Part shown: one piece after another, positions 52,706 through 60,885 of the stretch | Position numbering within the stretch: position 1 is the stretch's first letter | Layout of the letters: every line of letters begins with the position of its first letter | From: Cereibacter_A azotoformans | GTDB taxonomy: Bacteria > Pseudomonadota > Alphaproteobacteria > Rhodobacterales > Rhodobacteraceae | Length of the DNA: 64,000 bases | NCBI RefSeq assembly: GCF_003050905.1 | Contig: NZ_QAOT01000018.1 | Direction: 5' to 3' (one strand) | The notes under the pieces: model-generated | Databases searched by the model: none | What the model saw: the letters and a program-made list of their open reading frames with translations, nothing else | What the model was told of the DNA's origin: nothing | Made by a program: the position numbers and the translations under genes

Positions 52706-53823
52706 GGCTTCCCCCTGGGTCCGGTCGGCGCTTGATCCGTCGGGGGACGGCCGGACGGGCGGACCATGCCCGCCAGCAGGTCGCCGATCCGCACGATCCC
52801 CAGCGGCCTGCGGCGCGGGCCGACCACAAGGGCGCGCTCGGCCCCGGCGGCCAGCATCTCGCGCGCGGCCTCCTCGAGCACGAGGCGGTCGGGCAGGGCC
52901 AGGCGCGGCGCCTCCTCCGTCTCGGCCAGCGGCGTCGCCACGGCGGAGAGGCGGATCACGCGGGCGCGGTTCACCTCATGGACGAAGGCGGCAATGTAGT
53001 CGTTCGCGGGCCGCAGCACGATGTCCTGCCCGGTGCCCACCTGCTCCAGCCGACCATCGCGCAGGATCGCGATCCGGTCGCCCAGCCGCAGCGCCTCGTC
53101 GAGGTCGTGGGTGATGAAGACGATGGTGCGGTGCAGCTCCTCCTGCAGCTCCAGCAGGATCCTCTGCATGTCCAGCCGGATCAGCGGATCGAGCGCGGAA
53201 AAGGCTTCGTCCATCAGCAGGATCTCGGCGTCGGTGGCCAGCGCCCGCGCCAGCCCCACGCGCTGCTGCATCCCGCCCGAAAGCTGCGACGGATAGCTGT
53301 TCTCGTAGCCACCGAGGCCAACGCGCGCGATCCAGCGCCGCGCTGCCCTCTCGGCCTCGGCGCGCGGAACGCCGCGGATGTCGAGCCCGTAGCGCGTGTT
53401 CTCCAGCACCGTGCGATGCGGCAGGAGCGCGAACTTCTGGAACACCATCGCGGTGCGGCTGCGGCGGAAGCCGCGCAGCTCGGCCGCGCTCATGCGGCAG
53501 ACATCGGTGCCGTCAAACAGGATCTCGCCCGCCGTGGGGGCGATCAGCCCGTTGATGTGGCGGATCAGCGTGGACTTGCCCGACCCGGACAGGCCCATGA
53601 TGACGGTGATCCGCCCCGGCGGGATCGACAGCGAGATGTCGGTCAGGCCCAGCACATGGCCGTGGCGGCGGTTGAGGTCGGTCTTGGTCATCCCGGCCTT
53701 CACCGCGCCGATCCAGCGCGACGGGCTGGGGCCAAAAATCTTGTAGAGGCCGCGGATCTCCAGACCCGGGCGGGTGGCGACCTCGTCCTCGTCCTCGAGG
53801 GTCGGAACCGACTGGTCAGTCAT
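52702..53823 (-). CDS. Quaternary-amine ABC transporter ATPase, ProV-like
   Basis: 373 residues. The N-terminal extension IRGLYKIFGPSP is typical of glycine betaine/proline ATPases. Walker A is GLSGSGKST (about 78-86), signature LSGGMQQR, and Walker B ILLMDEAFSALD. A reduced CBS-like regulatory segment (about 290-360, ALVVGPRRRPLGIVRIGDL) follows. It overlaps the permease gene by eight bases and the XRE gene by four. The substrate is probably glycine betaine, choline or proline betaine. Confidence 0.9.
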   Translation of the reverse strand: MTDQSVPTLEDEDEVATRPGLEIRGLYKIFGPSPSRWIGAVKAGMTKTDLNRRHGHVLGLTDISLSIPPGRITVIMGLSGSGKSTLIRHINGLIAPTAGEILFDGTDVCRMSAAELRGFRRSRTAMVFQKFALLPHRTVLENTRYGLDIRGVPRAEAERAARRWIARVGLGGYENSYPSQLSGGMQQRVGLARALATDAEILLMDEAFSALDPLIRLDMQRILLELQEELHRTIVFITHDLDEALRLGDRIAILRDGRLEQVGTGQDIVLRPANDYIAAFVHEVNRARVIRLSAVATPLAETEEAPRLALPDRLVLEEAAREMLAAGAERALVVGPRRRPLGIVRIGDLLAGMVRPSGRPPTDQAPTGPRGKP

Positions 53824-54727
53824 GCGCCGCCCCCCGATACTGCTGGAGCCGCTGGCCGAAGGCCTGGCTCGTGCGGTCGAAGATGATCGCGATGGCGACG
53901 AGCGCGAAGCCGTTCAGGAAGCCGAGGGTGAAGAACTGGTTGTTGATCGCCTGCAGCACGTTCTTGCCAAGGCCCCCCACGCCGACCATCGAGGCCACGA
54001 CGACCATCGAAAGCGCCATCATGATGGTCTGGTTGACCCCGGTCATCAGCGCCGGCAGCGCAAGCGGCAGTTGCACGTTCCAGAGCTTCTGCCGCCCGGA
54101 CGATCCGAAGGCCTCGGCCGCCTCCAGCACCTGGGCATCGACAAGCCGGATCCCGAGGTTGGTCAGCCGGATCATCGGCGGCACGGCATAGATCACCACC
54201 GCGATCATGCCGGGCACCTTGCCGATGCCGAAGATCACCACCACCGGGATCAAGTAGACGAAGCTCGGCAGCGTCTGCATGACGTCGAGCACCGGGTTGA
54301 TCACGCGCTGCATCCGGTCCGAGCGTGCGGCGGCGATGCCGATCGGCAGGCCGATGACCACGGCCATCGCGGTGCAGACCGACACCATCGCCAGCGTCAC
54401 CATCGTGTCCCGCCACAGGCCGAACCAGCCGATGGCGAGCATCGCCACGGCCGTGCCCGCCACGATGCGCCAGCTGCGCGAGCCGGCCCAGACGATGGCC
54501 AGCACGAGGGCCAGCACCACGATCCAGGGCGTCGAGGTGAAGGCCCGCTCCAGCGCGTTCAGCGCGATCTGCAGGGGCGCCGTGGCCGCGTCGATGGCCC
54601 CGGACCAGCTGCGCACGATGTCGCGGAAGGTGCCGTCGATGGTCCTGCGCATCAGGAGGAGGCTCTTGCCGTCCATCGCGGGAAACTGGCAGAACGCGTC
54701 GGGCAAGCCCCAGCAGGCGGATGCCAT
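53816..54727 (-). CDS. Quaternary-amine ABC transporter permease, ProW-like
   Basis: 303 residues with about six or seven transmembrane helices and the BPD_transp_1 loop (EAAEAFGSSGRQKLWNVQLP, about 203-222). PFAMDGK-like N-terminal cytoplasmic sequence precedes the first helix. It sits between the binding protein gene (75 bases upstream) and the ATPase gene (eight-base overlap). Gene order binding protein, permease, ATPase differs from the common ATPase-first order of proVWX. Confidence 0.9.
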   Translation of the reverse strand: MASACWGLPDAFCQFPAMDGKSLLLMRRTIDGTFRDIVRSWSGAIDAATAPLQIALNALERAFTSTPWIVVLALVLAIVWAGSRSWRIVAGTAVAMLAIGWFGLWRDTMVTLAMVSVCTAMAVVIGLPIGIAAARSDRMQRVINPVLDVMQTLPSFVYLIPVVVIFGIGKVPGMIAVVIYAVPPMIRLTNLGIRLVDAQVLEAAEAFGSSGRQKLWNVQLPLALPALMTGVNQTIMMALSMVVVASMVGVGGLGKNVLQAINNQFFTLGFLNGFALVAIAIIFDRTSQAFGQRLQQYRGAAHD

Positions 54728-54802
54728 CTCGGCTCCTTTCGTATCGGATCGGAAGGGGGCCGGGCCGGTCTTGGGGGCGGCCCGGCCGTCGGATCGCCCG
54801 GC

Positions 54803-55804
54803 TCAGAGCGCCGCGGCGACCCGGTCGGCGGCCTCGGCCGGAAGCCAGGCACGCCACAACTCGGGGTAGGTTTCGAGGAAGTGACGCGCCGCCTCCTCGT
54901 TCGTGGCCTGGTTCTCGTCCATCCAGGCCAGCACCTCGCCCACGGTGCCGTTGCTCCACCGGCGCGCGCCGACATAGTCCATGGCCACGCCGGCCTTCTC
55001 GGCAAAGGCGGGGGTGACGACGGTAAAGACCTCGGACACCGGATAGGCGTTCACCTTGGGCTCGGCGCAGTCGGGCACCGCGGTGCAGCTGTCCCATTCG
55101 GCCTTGTCGTGGGGCACCGAAAACGGCAGGCGCACCATGTCATACTTGCCGAGGATGGCCGTCGGCGCCCAGTAATAGCCGAACCAGCCGGCCCTGCGCT
55201 CGTACGCATTGGCGATCGAGCCGTCGAGCCCCGCCGACGAGCCGGTATCAACGAGCGTGAAGCCGCGGCTCTCGGCATCGAGCGCCCGGAAGAGGTTCTC
55301 GGTCGAGATCTGGCAGTTCCAGCCGGGCGGGCAGTTGTGGACGGCGCCGACCGAGGGATCCTCGGGCGCGGGAAACAGTTCGGGACGGGCGAGCGCCGCC
55401 TCGACGCTGTCGATCTCGGGATGGGCCTCGGCCAGATAGCGCGGGATCCACCAGCCCTCGATGCCGCCTTCCTCGAGGATGGGCGCCGCGATCACCAGAC
55501 GGCCCTCCTCCACGGCGGCGTCGAGCGGTGCGCGCACCGCGTTCACCCACATCTCGGGCGCCATGTCCGGCTCGCCCTTCTCGTTCATCGAGGTGAAGGT
55601 CGGCATCGTGTCGCCGGTGACCAGCTCCACGTCGCAGCCGAAGGCTTCCTCGAGGATGATCCGGTCCACCTGCGCCGCCACCCCGGCCGAGGCCCAGTTC
55701 ATCTCGGCGATGCTGATCCGGCCGCACGTCTCCTGCGCCCAAGCCGGAGCGGCGAGGGCGGCAAGCGACGCGGCAAGCCAGGCGGAAGCGATGCGCTTCG
55801 TCAT
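54803..55804 (-). CDS. Quaternary-amine binding protein, ProX-like
   Basis: 333 residues with a Sec signal (MTKRIASAWLAASLAALAAP, cleaved after AWA). OpuAC family: ISIAEMNWASAGVAAQVDRI, then GYYWAPTAILGKYDM (about 227-241) with Trp and Tyr residues that form the aromatic ammonium-binding cage. It is the first gene of a four-gene unit ending in the XRE regulator. The promoter should lie within 55805-55900. Confidence 0.9.
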   Translation of the reverse strand: MTKRIASAWLAASLAALAAPAWAQETCGRISIAEMNWASAGVAAQVDRIILEEAFGCDVELVTGDTMPTFTSMNEKGEPDMAPEMWVNAVRAPLDAAVEEGRLVIAAPILEEGGIEGWWIPRYLAEAHPEIDSVEAALARPELFPAPEDPSVGAVHNCPPGWNCQISTENLFRALDAESRGFTLVDTGSSAGLDGSIANAYERRAGWFGYYWAPTAILGKYDMVRLPFSVPHDKAEWDSCTAVPDCAEPKVNAYPVSEVFTVVTPAFAEKAGVAMDYVGARRWSNGTVGEVLAWMDENQATNEEAARHFLETYPELWRAWLPAEAADRVAAAL

Positions 55805-56156
55805 GGGCTTTCTCCTGTCTGCGGCGCATTCGTGACGAAGACCGGCGCGCCGCTGTCACCGGAGATCCGTTTGATTGTCCGGGCCCGAAGGGAAAGCACC
55901 AGGGAGGCGCAGGGCCACATGCCATACCGACCGCAAGGCAGCCGATGAGCCGGCGCGCAGGGCGCGCAGGTCGATCGAAACCGACACGGATGTCGTAATT
56001 GAAACATGCAGCTTCTGCAACCGCTTGCCAGAAGCTGCTTCAATAGGTCGCCTGTGCAAGATTTCGGCGACCTGACGGCGGCGCTTTGTCCCCACCCGCT
56101 CCGGCACCGCCGCTCTGGCGGCAGACGGTGCGGAACGCGACTGGATGATCGACGTG
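55805..56156. other. Intergenic region with a large composite inverted repeat
   Basis: No gene was recognised in these 350 bases. They contain the promoter of the ProX-like operon and a strong inverted repeat at 55998-56044, annotated separately. Short minus-strand frames (for example 55856-56107) are Arg-rich and unconvincing. Confidence 0.4.
55998..56044. repeat. Composite inverted repeat
   Basis: Left arm ATTGAA-ACAT-GCAGCTTCTG (55998-56017), loop of 11 bases, right arm CAGAAGCTGC-TTCAAT (56029-56044). The ten-base inner and six-base outer stems are perfect; a four-base bulge interrupts only the left side. As RNA it would be a stable hairpin, as DNA a protein-binding palindrome. No T-run follows, so a terminator is possible but not typical. 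Confidence 0.5.
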
Positions 56157-56633
56157 CTAGCGGGGGATGACGCTCAGGCTGCCATCGGTCTCGAGCACGA
56201 CGGAGCGCGCGCCAGCCGGATCGTCCATGCCGCTCTGCCGCAGCGCCGCAAGCACCTCGTCGCGGGTCACGCGCTGGCGCTTCAGGGCCTGGTCCAGGAA
56301 GCAGCCGTCGTGCAGCAGCAGCGTCGGCTCGCTCTTGACCAGCGCCTGCACGGCCGGAACCCGGACGGCGAGCCAGGTTATGGCGTATTGCAGGCAGATC
56401 AGCAGCGCCAGCGCCGCGACCCCTTCGGCCAGCGGCACCGACCGGTTGAGCAGAACCGTCGCCAGAGTGGAGCCAAGCGCGACCGTCACGACGAAATCGA
56501 ACGCGTTCATCTTGCTCAGGGTGCGCTTGCCGGAGGCCCGCAGCATCGCGATGAGCAAGCCGTAGGCGGCAATTCCGACCACAACGGTCCGCGCAAGCCC
56601 CGCCCAGCTGTCGAAGAAGATCGGTTCGTTCAT
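56157..56633 (-). CDS. DUF421 (YetF-type) membrane protein
   Basis: 158 residues. Three hydrophobic segments lie in the first half (about 13-32, 45-63 and 70-88), then a small soluble domain. Family hallmarks are GKRTLSKMNAFDFVVTVALG (about 36-55) and LTRDEVLAALRQ-like sequence (RVTRDEVLAALRQSGM, about 121-136). The function of DUF421 proteins is unknown, although some affect spore or envelope properties. The start at 56633 is preferred over 56654 by family pattern. Confidence 0.82.
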   Translation of the reverse strand: MNEPIFFDSWAGLARTVVVGIAAYGLLIAMLRASGKRTLSKMNAFDFVVTVALGSTLATVLLNRSVPLAEGVAALALLICLQYAITWLAVRVPAVQALVKSEPTLLLHDGCFLDQALKRQRVTRDEVLAALRQSGMDDPAGARSVVLETDGSLSVIPR

Positions 56634-56912
56634 CCTTGCACTCCCGCTGTTCACCGCAAGAACAACCCGCTTCTGCGGGCAATGATCCCGACGGCTCCGG
56701 TGCGGCCGCCGTCTGCCGGGCCACGGTGGCCGCGGGGATGTGGAGCACCGATGGGAACGGGGCGCATCAGGATGGCCGTGCCACCGGGGTGAAAGGCAGC
56801 GACCGGAAACCTTGTGGCAGACCCGGCCGTTGTTCCCCCGGAACGGGGCGCCAGCCCTCCTGCGCAGCGGCCCTCGGGCCGGGCGGAGGGCGCGAGACGA
56901 AAGGGCCCTTCA

Positions 56913-57197
56913 ATGTCGTACCTGCGCTTCGCCCTGATGATCCTGACCTCGACCGTCGTGATGTTCGGGCTGATGTATCTGAACACCTATGCCTGGGAGC
57001 ATGTCTTCTTCTCGGAGACCCGCGCCTGGATGGCGTTGCTCATGGGCGCCACGATGGCGGTCATCATGCTGGGCTTCATGTCGGGGATGTACCGCAACCG
57101 CACCGCGAACCTGGCGATCCTCGCGCGCGCGCGTTTGCTCGCAGCGAAGAGGATGACTCGATCCTCTGGGCGAGCCCGGAGAGCCGGGCGGCGATGA
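56913..57197 (+). CDS. Small two-helix membrane protein, C terminus doubtful
   Basis: 94 residues. Two transmembrane helices (FALMILTSTVVMFGLMYL, about 5-22, and MALLMGATMAVIMLGFMSGM, about 40-59) are separated by a short loop. After NRTANLAILARAR the sequence turns strongly basic (RMTRSSGRARRAGRR), which looks like out-of-frame translation; another frame at the same place (FARSEEDDSILWASPESRAA) looks more natural. A frameshift near 57120-57135 is possible. No family name is assigned. GAAAGGG precedes the ATG. Confidence 0.5.
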   Translation: MSYLRFALMILTSTVVMFGLMYLNTYAWEHVFFSETRAWMALLMGATMAVIMLGFMSGMYRNRTANLAILARARLLAAKRMTRSSGRARRAGRR

Positions 57198-57475
57198 AGC
57201 TCAACGGCATCCTCATTGCGCTCGATAAGAGGCCGCAGGAGACCGGGACCGCCACCTACGCCGCGCCCGGTGTGACGATGACCCTGCGCCTGCTCGGCGA
57301 CGAGGCAGGCTGGCGCGGCACCGCCGACCTCATCTTCGCTCTGGAGGACGGGCCGACGGCGGGCGCTCGGGCTGGTTCGTCTCCACGATCCGGGCCGCTT
57401 CGTCCCGGGGAACACCGCCCTGCTGTTCACGGTAGTCCCGCACCACAAGCCGACACTCCTCGATTTGCCACCTGA
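57194..57475 (+). pseudogene. Frameshifted gene of unknown function
   Basis: From ATG 57194 one frame reads MKLNGILIALDKRPQETGTA and continues with natural-looking sequence to LIFALEDGPTAG (about 57360). Beyond that the sequence in this frame becomes poor, while the frame one base later gives LVRLHDPGRFVPGNTALLF then TVVPHHKPTLLDLPPDP. The two halves together look like one protein of about 95 residues. The break lies near 57355-57366 in a GC-rich run and could be a real mutation or a sequencing error. The end overlaps no other gene. Confidence 0.45.
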
Positions 57476-57521
57476 TCCTCGGACATGGGCGGCTCGGTCT
57501 GACCCTGCGCGAACGCGGGGG

Positions 57522-58802
57522 CTACCGCTCGGGGTGCTCGCCGAGAGCAGCCAGTTGGGCCACCTCAAGCCTGAGCCGGTCCAGGTCCTGATGCATCTTC
57601 ATCGCCTGTGCCGCGCGAGCCAGCGATTCCCGCGACAGAAGCCGGGCGGCGGCACCAAACAGGCGGGGATCGTGCGCGGCCAGCGTGGCCAGGGCTTTCT
57701 GCAGCCGGATCTGCACCTCCAGCTGGCCGGCTCCGTCGCGCGCGATCCAGCGGAAGGCGTCCTCCATCACATCCGCAGCCGCCAGCGGCACGACATGCAG
57801 ACGCGGGTGACGCACCTCGGGAGTTGCCTGCAATTTGTCACTCCAGTAGGCCAGCACGCGCACGGCCGTGCCGATGACGCCGATCGCGGTGCCCGGATCA
57901 TTGACCCCCGGCGAGAGCGCGCGAGACGCGATCTCCGACAGGGCGATCAGCCCGTAGCGCGGATCGGTCTCGAACCTCCGCTCCGGGCCGATCGTGAGGG
58001 TAGCCAGAAGCGCGTCGGCTGTCTCTTCGTCGAACGGTTCGGCGGCGCGAAGCACCGGCCGCTTCGGATCGACATAGGCGCCCGGCCGCACCAGAAGGTG
58101 CAGGGACAGGCGCCGGTCCTCGACGAGAGCTGCGAGCCGTTCGCCATCGATGGCCTGCACATGACCAAAGCCGCGCGGGAAGAGGTCGAAGCCGCCGCGA
58201 TCCGCACTGTCCTTGCGAACGCCGCCGAAGAAGGGATCGCGGGCATGCGCAGCCAGCGCCTCCTTCACCGTCTCTTCCAGCAGGTCCGTCACCTCCGAGA
58301 CGTCGCCGAGACCGGTCAGCCGGCCGATCCAGCGGATCAGGGCGAGGATGACCGCCAGGATCACGACGCAGGAGGCGAGGAACAGAACCACCCGCGAAGC
58401 GTCGTTGTAATATTCGGTCGAGAGGCCGACGAGGCCCACGATCGCAAAGATGAAGCCTCCGATGAAGGTCGAGATCGCGTTCTGCGCCGTCCGGTCCTTC
58501 ATGAGCAGGGGCCGGGCCCGCGGCGTGGCCGCGCCGGCGGCCGCCTGCATCGACGAGGCCATGATCCCGAGCGAGAAGATCGCCACCGCCAGAAGCGTGT
58601 TGGCCAGGGCGTCGAGAAGATCATAGACCCCGTCGAGGCCGATGAGCTCCACAAGCTCGGGCGGAATGAACGGCGCGATGACCGGAGCCAGCAGCAGGAC
58701 CGTGACGGCGACAATGGCATAGAGGGCCGGCGTGAACCACAGCGACTGACGCGCCTGGGCAAAGAGGCCTGCGGCGCGGCTCAGGAAGGCGGCCTTACCC
58801 AT
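57522..58802 (-). CDS. DUF2254 membrane protein
   Basis: 426 residues. Four transmembrane helices lie in the first 165 residues (TPALYAIVAVTVLLLAPVIA, LANTLLAVAIFSLGIMASSM, TFIGGFIFAIVGLVGLS, VVLFLASCVVILAVILALIR). A soluble C-terminal domain follows with the family motif SEIASRALSPGVNDPGTA (about 291-308). Homologues occur widely in Proteobacteria without a defined role. It begins seven bases inside an upstream 36-codon frame that has a good ribosome site. Confidence 0.85.
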   Translation of the reverse strand: MGKAAFLSRAAGLFAQARQSLWFTPALYAIVAVTVLLLAPVIAPFIPPELVELIGLDGVYDLLDALANTLLAVAIFSLGIMASSMQAAAGAATPRARPLLMKDRTAQNAISTFIGGFIFAIVGLVGLSTEYYNDASRVVLFLASCVVILAVILALIRWIGRLTGLGDVSEVTDLLEETVKEALAAHARDPFFGGVRKDSADRGGFDLFPRGFGHVQAIDGERLAALVEDRRLSLHLLVRPGAYVDPKRPVLRAAEPFDEETADALLATLTIGPERRFETDPRYGLIALSEIASRALSPGVNDPGTAIGVIGTAVRVLAYWSDKLQATPEVRHPRLHVVPLAAADVMEDAFRWIARDGAGQLEVQIRLQKALATLAAHDPRLFGAAARLLSRESLARAAQAMKMHQDLDRLRLEVAQLAALGEHPER

Positions 58803-58905
58803 GATCAGCGTCGGTCGCTCGCGGTGCGGTGACCCGGTTGATCCGGGGGCCTTGCCGGAGCCGACCCTTCACGAGCGGGAGGGTCCAATCACTGCGCGTC
58901 GCCAT
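58795..58905 (-). CDS. Possible short basic peptide upstream of DUF2254 gene
   Basis: 36 codons (MATRSDWTLPLVKGRLRQGP...), starting at 58905 with GGAG six bases upstream and overlapping the DUF2254 start by eight bases. The overlap suggests translational coupling, as with a leader peptide. No homologue is recognised, and chance cannot be ruled out. Confidence 0.3.
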   Translation of the reverse strand: MATRSDWTLPLVKGRLRQGPRINRVTAPRATDADHG

Positions 58906-59109
58906 GGGCTGCTCCGAAGGTTCCTGCCATGTCAACGGCAGGCCGGGCATGAGGTTCCTGCACAAGATCCGGGCGCGGAAGCGCCGGCTCAATGTCTCAG
59001 GGGCAGGGTGGCGGGACGCAAGCCCCTGAACCCGCGGCGGCCTCAGCCGCCGTCCTGCAGCCACGGGCCGGAACGCCCTCGGCCGGGGTGAGCACGGGCG
59101 CGCCGATGG
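58906..59109. other. Spacer without recognised features
   Basis: Between the short coupled peptide and the LysM-like gene. GC-rich, with the partial hairpin GCGGCGGCC-TCA-GCCGCC near 59034-59052, which may terminate transcription of the minus-strand gene ending at 59110. Nothing else was seen. Confidence 0.3.
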
Positions 59110-59754
59110 TCACCCGTCCGGCGATGTGGCGGTCAGCCGAAGATCCTCCTCGCGCGCCTCGAGCACAAAGGCCGCCTGTTCCTCCTCGTCGAGCCCCGGC
59201 AGCATGAGATGCGCGGTCAGGGCGCCATCGGCGACGGCCGCATCCAGCGCGAGCAACTCGCCGCGCCTGAAGGCGGTGACGGTGACCTCCTGGCCTGCCC
59301 GCAGCCCCGAAACCTCGATCTGGAACCGGCCTGGGGACGTCCGCGTGACAAGCATGGTCGCGCCGTGCGCCGACGGCTGGTCTATGGCGTACCTGAGGCT
59401 CTGGCCGAACTCCGTCCCGGCAAGATGATCCGCGGCAGCATCGCCAGCCTCGGCTGCGACGGCACCGGCCTCGCGCGCGGTGTCTTCCAGAACCTCACCC
59501 GCCTGCACCAGAAGGCTGCCTTCGGTATCGTCATTGCGACCGGGAATGGCGACCGCGCCCGCATCGTGCAGCTCCGCCTCGCTGCTTGCGCCATTCGCCC
59601 GCAGGATCGCGTCCGCTGTCACGCCGCAGCGCGCGGCCAGATCGTCAAGACTGTCCGCTGTCGCGAAGGGCACGGCGGCCGGGCACTCCTGCGCCATGGA
59701 CGCTCCGCCAGGACAGGCACAAAGCCAGAGGACAGTTGCAATACGTTGGATCAT
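59110..59754 (-). CDS. Secreted protein with LysM-like segment
   Basis: 214 residues. A signal peptide (MIQRIATVLWLCACPGGASM, cleaved after SMA) is followed by a LysM-like repeat (ATADSLDDLAARCGVTADAI then LRANGASSEAEL, about 29-60) that may bind peptidoglycan. An Ala-rich linker and a C-terminal domain of beta character (RFQIEVSGLRAGQEVTVTAF) complete it. No catalytic domain was recognised. The start at 59754 fits the signal peptide; a longer frame adds a charged leader. Confidence 0.6.
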   Translation of the reverse strand: MIQRIATVLWLCACPGGASMAQECPAAVPFATADSLDDLAARCGVTADAILRANGASSEAELHDAGAVAIPGRNDDTEGSLLVQAGEVLEDTAREAGAVAAEAGDAAADHLAGTEFGQSLRYAIDQPSAHGATMLVTRTSPGRFQIEVSGLRAGQEVTVTAFRRGELLALDAAVADGALTAHLMLPGLDEEEQAAFVLEAREEDLRLTATSPDG

Positions 59755-60015
59755 GATCTTCCGCTCCCGCTGGTTCCGCCGGGGATGCGGCGCGTCCCCT
59801 TCCCCAAGGTCCTGGTCCTCCGACGGGGTAACCTGCACCCTGTTCCAGAGCCCCTTGCCAGACCGCCGTCCCATTCGCGGGCTCGCGCATCCGCAAGGCC
59901 CGCCGGGAATGGATCGGCGGCAGTGGTGCTGGCCCGCCCAAGTTCATCAGCAAAGTCGCTAAGCATTTGACATCGTTCAGGCCGATTCGCCGAAAATGTG
60001 ACAACACGAGCGGTG
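59755..60015. other. Spacer before the insertion sequences
   Basis: No gene was recognised. A 71-codon minus frame (59751-59966) exists but is rich in Arg/Gly without a known pattern. The outer end of the IS1634-like element probably lies somewhere in 59960-60015; its terminal repeat could not be identified because the other end of that element is lost. Confidence 0.35.
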
Positions 60016-60840
60016 TCAGGCCGGTTTTGGCAGGCTCAGGGCGTGAAAGAGGTCGAGTTGCTCCGGGGTGGTTTTGCTCAGGCCGTGGAAGCTGCGCTTG
60101 CCGGCGTGGGCGGTGTGCTTCTGGATGCGGGCGAGGAGATCGAGCGCGGTGCGGGGGCTCGCCGCATGGCCCTTCGCCTTCAGCCGCATGCGCATGACGC
60201 GGTAGAGGACGAGCGCCAGGAAGCAGATCAGCGCGTGGGCGCGGATGCGCTCGGGCAGCCGGTGGTGGACCGGGGCGATCTCGATATCGGACTTCAGCAC
60301 CCGGAAGCCGCGCTCGATGTCGGCCAGCGCATTGGTCAGCAGCGCGAGCTTGCCGTCGAAGAGTTCCGCTTCCGCAATGGCGGCCCCGTCCAGCGACCAG
60401 CTGAAGCGGTCGGCGGTGAAGTCGGCCTTGAGGAAGCGCGTCAGTTCGGCCTCGGCGACCGCGCGGGTGAACCGGCTGCAGGCACCGCGGTCGGAGGCCC
60501 GGCGGCCTCGGTCGGTCGCCCCGTCCGGCCCCGGATCCTCCACTGGAGGATCCGCCGCTGCGCGGTCCGGTCCGAACTCCTGCGCATCCCGCTTGCCAGT
60601 CATGCGCTCGGCCATGACCTCCAGTTCGGCGATGTGGGCGCGGCGTTTCTCGGCTGCTCGGCCGCGCGCAGCGGATCGTGCGCCACGATCAGGCGGTGGC
60701 CCGCGAAGCCGGCCTCGGCCAGGCCCGCCTCGTCGAACGCGAGGCCCCGGAAGGTCTCGACCAGCTCGCCGTAGCGGCGGGCGGGGACGGCCTGGATCCA
60801 AGGCGATAAACCCGAGGTTTTGGTGGCCATGGCCTGCAGG
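60016..60840 (-). pseudogene. IS1634-family transposase, 5'-truncated and frameshifted
   Basis: The C-terminal part of the transposase reads LTNALADIERGFRVLKSDIE, then HHRLPERIRAHALICFLALV, both typical of IS1634 (IS4 superfamily) transposases. From about 60840 to 60660 the coding sequence is in one frame (SPWIQAVPARRYGELVETFR, HRLIVAHDPLRAAEQ), and from about 60660 to 60016 in another (AAEKRRAHIAELEVMAERMT). So a frameshift lies near 60655-60665. The N-terminal half is missing; the neighbouring IS5-type element begins at that break. Confidence 0.8.
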
Positions 60841-60885
60841 ATTTCATAGGATTCGGCGCGGAACCCTGCAATTTTGGCCCGTCGC

